Assembly: GCF_009859475.1 (NCBI RefSeq)
Contig: NZ_CP044549.1
Coordinates: forward strand, 3,720,001 to 3,784,000
Direction of reading: 5' to 3'
DNA: 64,000 nt
DNA from: Hydrogenophaga sp. BPS33
GTDB lineage: Bacteria > Pseudomonadota > Gammaproteobacteria > Burkholderiales > Burkholderiaceae_C
The notes under the pieces were generated by a model that saw nothing but the letters and a program-made list of their open reading frames with translations, did no database searches and was not told where the DNA came from. Shown here piece after piece: positions 61,269-64,000 of the stretch. Both the position numbers and the translations under genes were made by a program. Position 1 is the first letter of the stretch. Every line of letters starts with the position of its first letter.

Positions 61269-64000
61269 GGCAGGCTGTTCTCCAGGTGCTGCTCCAGGGT
61301 CAGCAGGTGTTCTTCGATGCGCTCGCGGTGCTCGCCCGGCTCGGCCCACAGCCCGCGCTGCATGGCTTCGAGCAGGCGTTCACCGATGCCGCGCATGGCC
61401 AGCGGGTTGTGCTGTTGCAGGAAGCCGCGCGTGTCGTCGTCGTGCAGGTAGGCGTCGGCCATCAGCGCGTATTGGTGGTCGCCCACCACGCCGGTGGTGG
61501 CGTCGAAGGCGAACAGGTAGTCGACCGTGGCCGCGATCTCGAACGCGCCCTTGTAGCCATGGCATTTGACGCCCTCGATCCATTTGGGGTTGACCGCGCG
61601 CGCACGCACCACCCGCGCCACTTCTTCGCCCAGGGTGCGCACGCGCGGCGCGCCGGGCACGCTGAAGTCGCCGTGGTAGAGCGCGGCGGGCGCGCCCGCG
61701 AGCTGCTGCACGGCCGCGGCCATGCCGCCATGGAACTGGTAGTAGTCGTCGGAGTCGAGGATGTCGTGCTCGCGGTTGTCCTGGTTGTGCAGCACCGCGT
61801 CCACGCGCGCCAGGCGCTGCTCGAAGGCTTCGCGCGCGGCCGTGCCGTGGCCGTCCTGCCCGTAGGCGTAGGCGCCCGCGCGCAGATAGGCCTGCGCCAA
61901 GTCGGCTTGCTGCGCCCAACGGCCACTGTCGATCAGTTCCTGCAAGCCAGCGCCGTAGCCGCCCGGGCGCGGGCCGAACACACGCCAGGTGGCGTGGCGT
62001 TGCGCCTCTTCCGGTGTGCTCCCGCGCGCCAGCGCCTCGGCCGCCTCGCGCCGCACGCGGACTCGGATCGGGTTCACCTCGTCGGGCTCGTCGTCTTCGC
62101 TGATCGCGGCGACCGCGCGCACCGCCGTGTCGAACAGGTCGATCACGTTGGGAAAGGCGTCGCGGAAAAAGCCGGAGACGCGCAGGGTCACGTCGATGCG
62201 CGGGCGGTGGCGGATCGCCATGGGCAGCACCTCGACGTCCACCACGCGGTGGCTGCCGGGTGCCCACTTGGGCCGCACGCCGAGCAGCGCGAAAGCCTGG
62301 CCGATGTCTTCACCGCCGGTGCGCATGGTGCTGGTGCCCCACACCGACAGGCCCACGGCCTGCGGGAAGTTGCCGTGGTCCTGCAGATGGCGCTCGACCA
62401 CGCGCTCGGCCGCCTGCGCACCCATGGCATAGGCCGTGGGCGTGGGCACGGCGCGCGTGTCCACCGAATAGAAGTTGCGCCCGGTGGGCAGCACGTCGGG
62501 CCGGCCGCGCGAGGGCGCACCGCTCGGACCGGCGGGCACGAAGCGGCCCGCAAGACCGCGCAGCAGTTGCGCGATTTCGTTCGGGCCGCAGGCATCGAGC
62601 CGGGGCGCGAGCACCCCGCGCAGGCGCTGCATCACTTGCGCGGTTTGCGGCCATGCGCTTGCGTCGATCGGCGCAGCGTCTTCGCCCAGACATTTCTTCA
62701 CGGTATCGATGGCCAGCAACTCCAGCCGCTCGCGCGTGTGGCCGGCGTGGCGCCAGGGCTCGCTGCTCTGCGCTTGCAGCGCGGCCGGGCGCGGACCGTT
62801 CCAGGCATCGGCCCACGTGGGGTTCAAAGGATCGAAACCCGCCAGCCCAAGATCGTGCGCCAGCGCGGTGAGCAGACTGCCTTGCCCCACTGCGCTGCCG
62901 CCGGGAAAGCGCGCCAGCGCCACCAGCGTGTCGGTGCGTTGTCGGTCTTGCGGCGAGCGCCCGAAGATGTGCAGGCCGTCGCGGATCTGCGACTCCTTGA
63001 TCTCGCACAGGTAGGCGTCCAGTTTGTTCAGCAGTTGTTCGCGCTGCGCGTCGTCGGCCGGCGGCTCGAAGCCGAGCTCGCGGTGCAACTGGTGCTCGAT
63101 CACCTGCGCCAGGATGCCTTCGCGCAGCCGCTTGGCGCGGCGCGGGTCGAGCGCGAGTGCTTCGTAGAACTCGTCCATCTGCCGTTCGAGCTCCTGCAGC
63201 GGGCCGTAGGTTTCGGCGCGCGTGATGGCGGGCATGAGGTGGTCGATGATCACCGCCTGCGTGCGGCGCTTGGCCTGGCTGCCCTCGCCGGGGTCGTTGA
63301 CGATGAAGGGATAGAGGTGCGGCAGCGGTCCCAGGATGGCGTCGGGCCAGCAGGCCGCACCCAGCGCCACACTTTTGCCGGGCAGCCATTCGAGGTTGCC
63401 GTGTTTGCCCACGTGCACCACCGCGTCCACTTTGAGGACGCGGCGCAGCCAGAAGTAGAAGGCGAGGTAGGCGTGCGTGGGCACGAGGTCGGCGTCGTGG
63501 TAGGTGGCCACCAGGTCCAGGTCGCGTCCGCGCGCGGGCTGGACGCCGACAAAGACCTGGCCCACGCGCAAGCCCGGCACGATGAAGCGGCCACTGCGCA
63601 GCATCGGGTCTTGTTCGGGCGCGCCCCACAGCGCGTTCACCGCTTGCTGGCTCTCCAGTGGGAGCGCTTCGAAATCGGCCAGGTAGTCGGCCAGGGACAG
63701 GCTCTGGTGCGCGGGCCGGTGGTGATTGGCATCGAGGTCGTTGGTGACGCCTTGCACCAGCGCGTCCATCAGATCGGCGCTGTCGGTGGGCACGTCGCCC
63801 ACGGCGTAACCGGCTTCGCACAAGGCTTGCAGGATGTGCACGGTGGAGGCCGGGGTGTCCAGCCCCACGCCGTTGGCCAGGCGTGCATCGTTGTTCGGGT
63901 AGTTGGCGAGGATGAGCGCGAGGCGCTTGCTGGCATTGGGCTTCTCGCGCAGCGCGCACCAGCGGCGCGCGAGTTCGGCCACGAAACGGATGCGCTCTGG
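61265..64000 (-). CDS. cobN: Cobaltochelatase subunit CobN, partial (N-terminus off window)
   Basis: The C-terminal 911 residues are present; roughly the first third lies beyond base 64000. ALILANYPNNDARLANGVGLDTPAS, VVHVGKHGNLEWLPGKSVAL and YPFIVNDPGEGSQAKRRTQAVIIDHLMP are classic CobN/BchH motifs, as are SVWGTSTMRTGGEDIGQAFALLG and DYYQFHGGMAAAV. It binds hydrogenobyrinic acid a,c-diamide and inserts cobalt in the aerobic pathway, with the ChlI- and VWA-like proteins next to it. A cobalamin riboswitch would be expected upstream, outside the window. Confidence 0.95.
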   Translation of the reverse strand, partial: PERIRFVAELARRWCALREKPNASKRLALILANYPNNDARLANGVGLDTPASTVHILQALCEAGYAVGDVPTDSADLMDALVQGVTNDLDANHHRPAHQSLSLADYLADFEALPLESQQAVNALWGAPEQDPMLRSGRFIVPGLRVGQVFVGVQPARGRDLDLVATYHDADLVPTHAYLAFYFWLRRVLKVDAVVHVGKHGNLEWLPGKSVALGAACWPDAILGPLPHLYPFIVNDPGEGSQAKRRTQAVIIDHLMPAITRAETYGPLQELERQMDEFYEALALDPRRAKRLREGILAQVIEHQLHRELGFEPPADDAQREQLLNKLDAYLCEIKESQIRDGLHIFGRSPQDRQRTDTLVALARFPGGSAVGQGSLLTALAHDLGLAGFDPLNPTWADAWNGPRPAALQAQSSEPWRHAGHTRERLELLAIDTVKKCLGEDAAPIDASAWPQTAQVMQRLRGVLAPRLDACGPNEIAQLLRGLAGRFVPAGPSGAPSRGRPDVLPTGRNFYSVDTRAVPTPTAYAMGAQAAERVVERHLQDHGNFPQAVGLSVWGTSTMRTGGEDIGQAFALLGVRPKWAPGSHRVVDVEVLPMAIRHRPRIDVTLRVSGFFRDAFPNVIDLFDTAVRAVAAISEDDEPDEVNPIRVRVRREAAEALARGSTPEEAQRHATWRVFGPRPGGYGAGLQELIDSGRWAQQADLAQAYLRAGAYAYGQDGHGTAAREAFEQRLARVDAVLHNQDNREHDILDSDDYYQFHGGMAAAVQQLAGAPAALYHGDFSVPGAPRVRTLGEEVARVVRARAVNPKWIEGVKCHGYKGAFEIAATVDYLFAFDATTGVVGDHQYALMADAYLHDDDTRGFLQQHNPLAMRGIGERLLEAMQRGLWAEPGEHRERIEEHLLTLEQHLENSLP

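Noticed and set aside
59275..61569. 764-codon plus-strand frame opposite the chelatase genes
   Set aside because: Antisense to clear ChlI-like, VWA and CobN coding regions; low-complexity Ala/Arg/Ser translation.

Overview
The window is a GC-rich chromosomal segment with the gene density of Burkholderiales, most likely Comamonadaceae (Hydrogenophaga/Acidovorax/Variovorax type). This rests on the gene order tRNA-Leu–tig–clpP–clpX–lon, the pcaIJF/IclR arrangement, an imuA–imuB–dnaE2 SOS cassette, a DUF2917 gene divergent from a LysR gene, and a CCCCCCTTGAGGGGGG-type intergenic palindrome. The genus assignment is an inference; no rRNA is present.

Layout. 1–2.6 kb: the end of the protocatechuate (beta-ketoadipate) branch, pcaIJF, facing an IclR-type regulator across an operator-like region. 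2.8–9.4 kb: a tRNA Gly/Cys/Gly cluster, then the proteostasis block lon, clpX, clpP, tig and tRNA-Leu. A sigma-32-like promoter lies in front of lon. 9.5–13.8 kb: a two-gene RND efflux pump with a TetR-type operator. 13.8–18.6 kb: an orphan HpnC-like squalene synthase, a frameshifted AraC regulator with an OsmC-like gene, a methyltransferase and a type II NADH dehydrogenase. 18.6–26.5 kb: a nine-gene minus-strand catabolic and uptake operon (FAH hydrolase, NitT/TauT-type ABC transporter, two VOC proteins, DHDPS-family aldolase, nitroreductase, TauE) behind a GntR/FCD regulator. 26.7–30.1 kb: cheW plus a chemoreceptor with a CheR-docking tail, an EVE protein and a small monooxygenase-like protein. 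30.2–35.5 kb: imuA–imuB–dnaE2 with a perfect LexA box and an in-frame palindromic repeat inside dnaE2. 35.6–39.8 kb: an aminotransferase, the DUF2917/LysR pair, nth and an orphan PhnD-like binding protein.

39.8–47.6 kb is the accessory region. It holds a remnant of an IclR regulator and three tandem Kelch/Ig-like lipoproteins with an almost invariant N-terminal cassette and divergent propellers. It also holds a complete IS4-family element with target duplication, a hexanucleotide-repeat ORF, an H-NS-like protein and a GFA/CENP-V protein.

47.6–64 kb is a continuous minus-strand cobalamin and biotin block. In transcription order it reads cobN (5' end off the window), a ChlI-like AAA ATPase, a short VWA protein, a DUF1636 metal-binding protein, cbtB, cbtA, bioB, bioA, bioD, bioF, cbiB, cobD, cobQ, cobT, cobS and an alpha-ribazole phosphatase. 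Most of the Cob genes are joined by ATGA overlaps. Cobalt import, cobalt insertion and nucleotide-loop assembly therefore sit on either side of a biotin operon.

No CRISPR array, prophage or defence island was seen. The strongest candidates for something new are the nine-gene catabolic operon and the tandem Kelch lipoprotein array.
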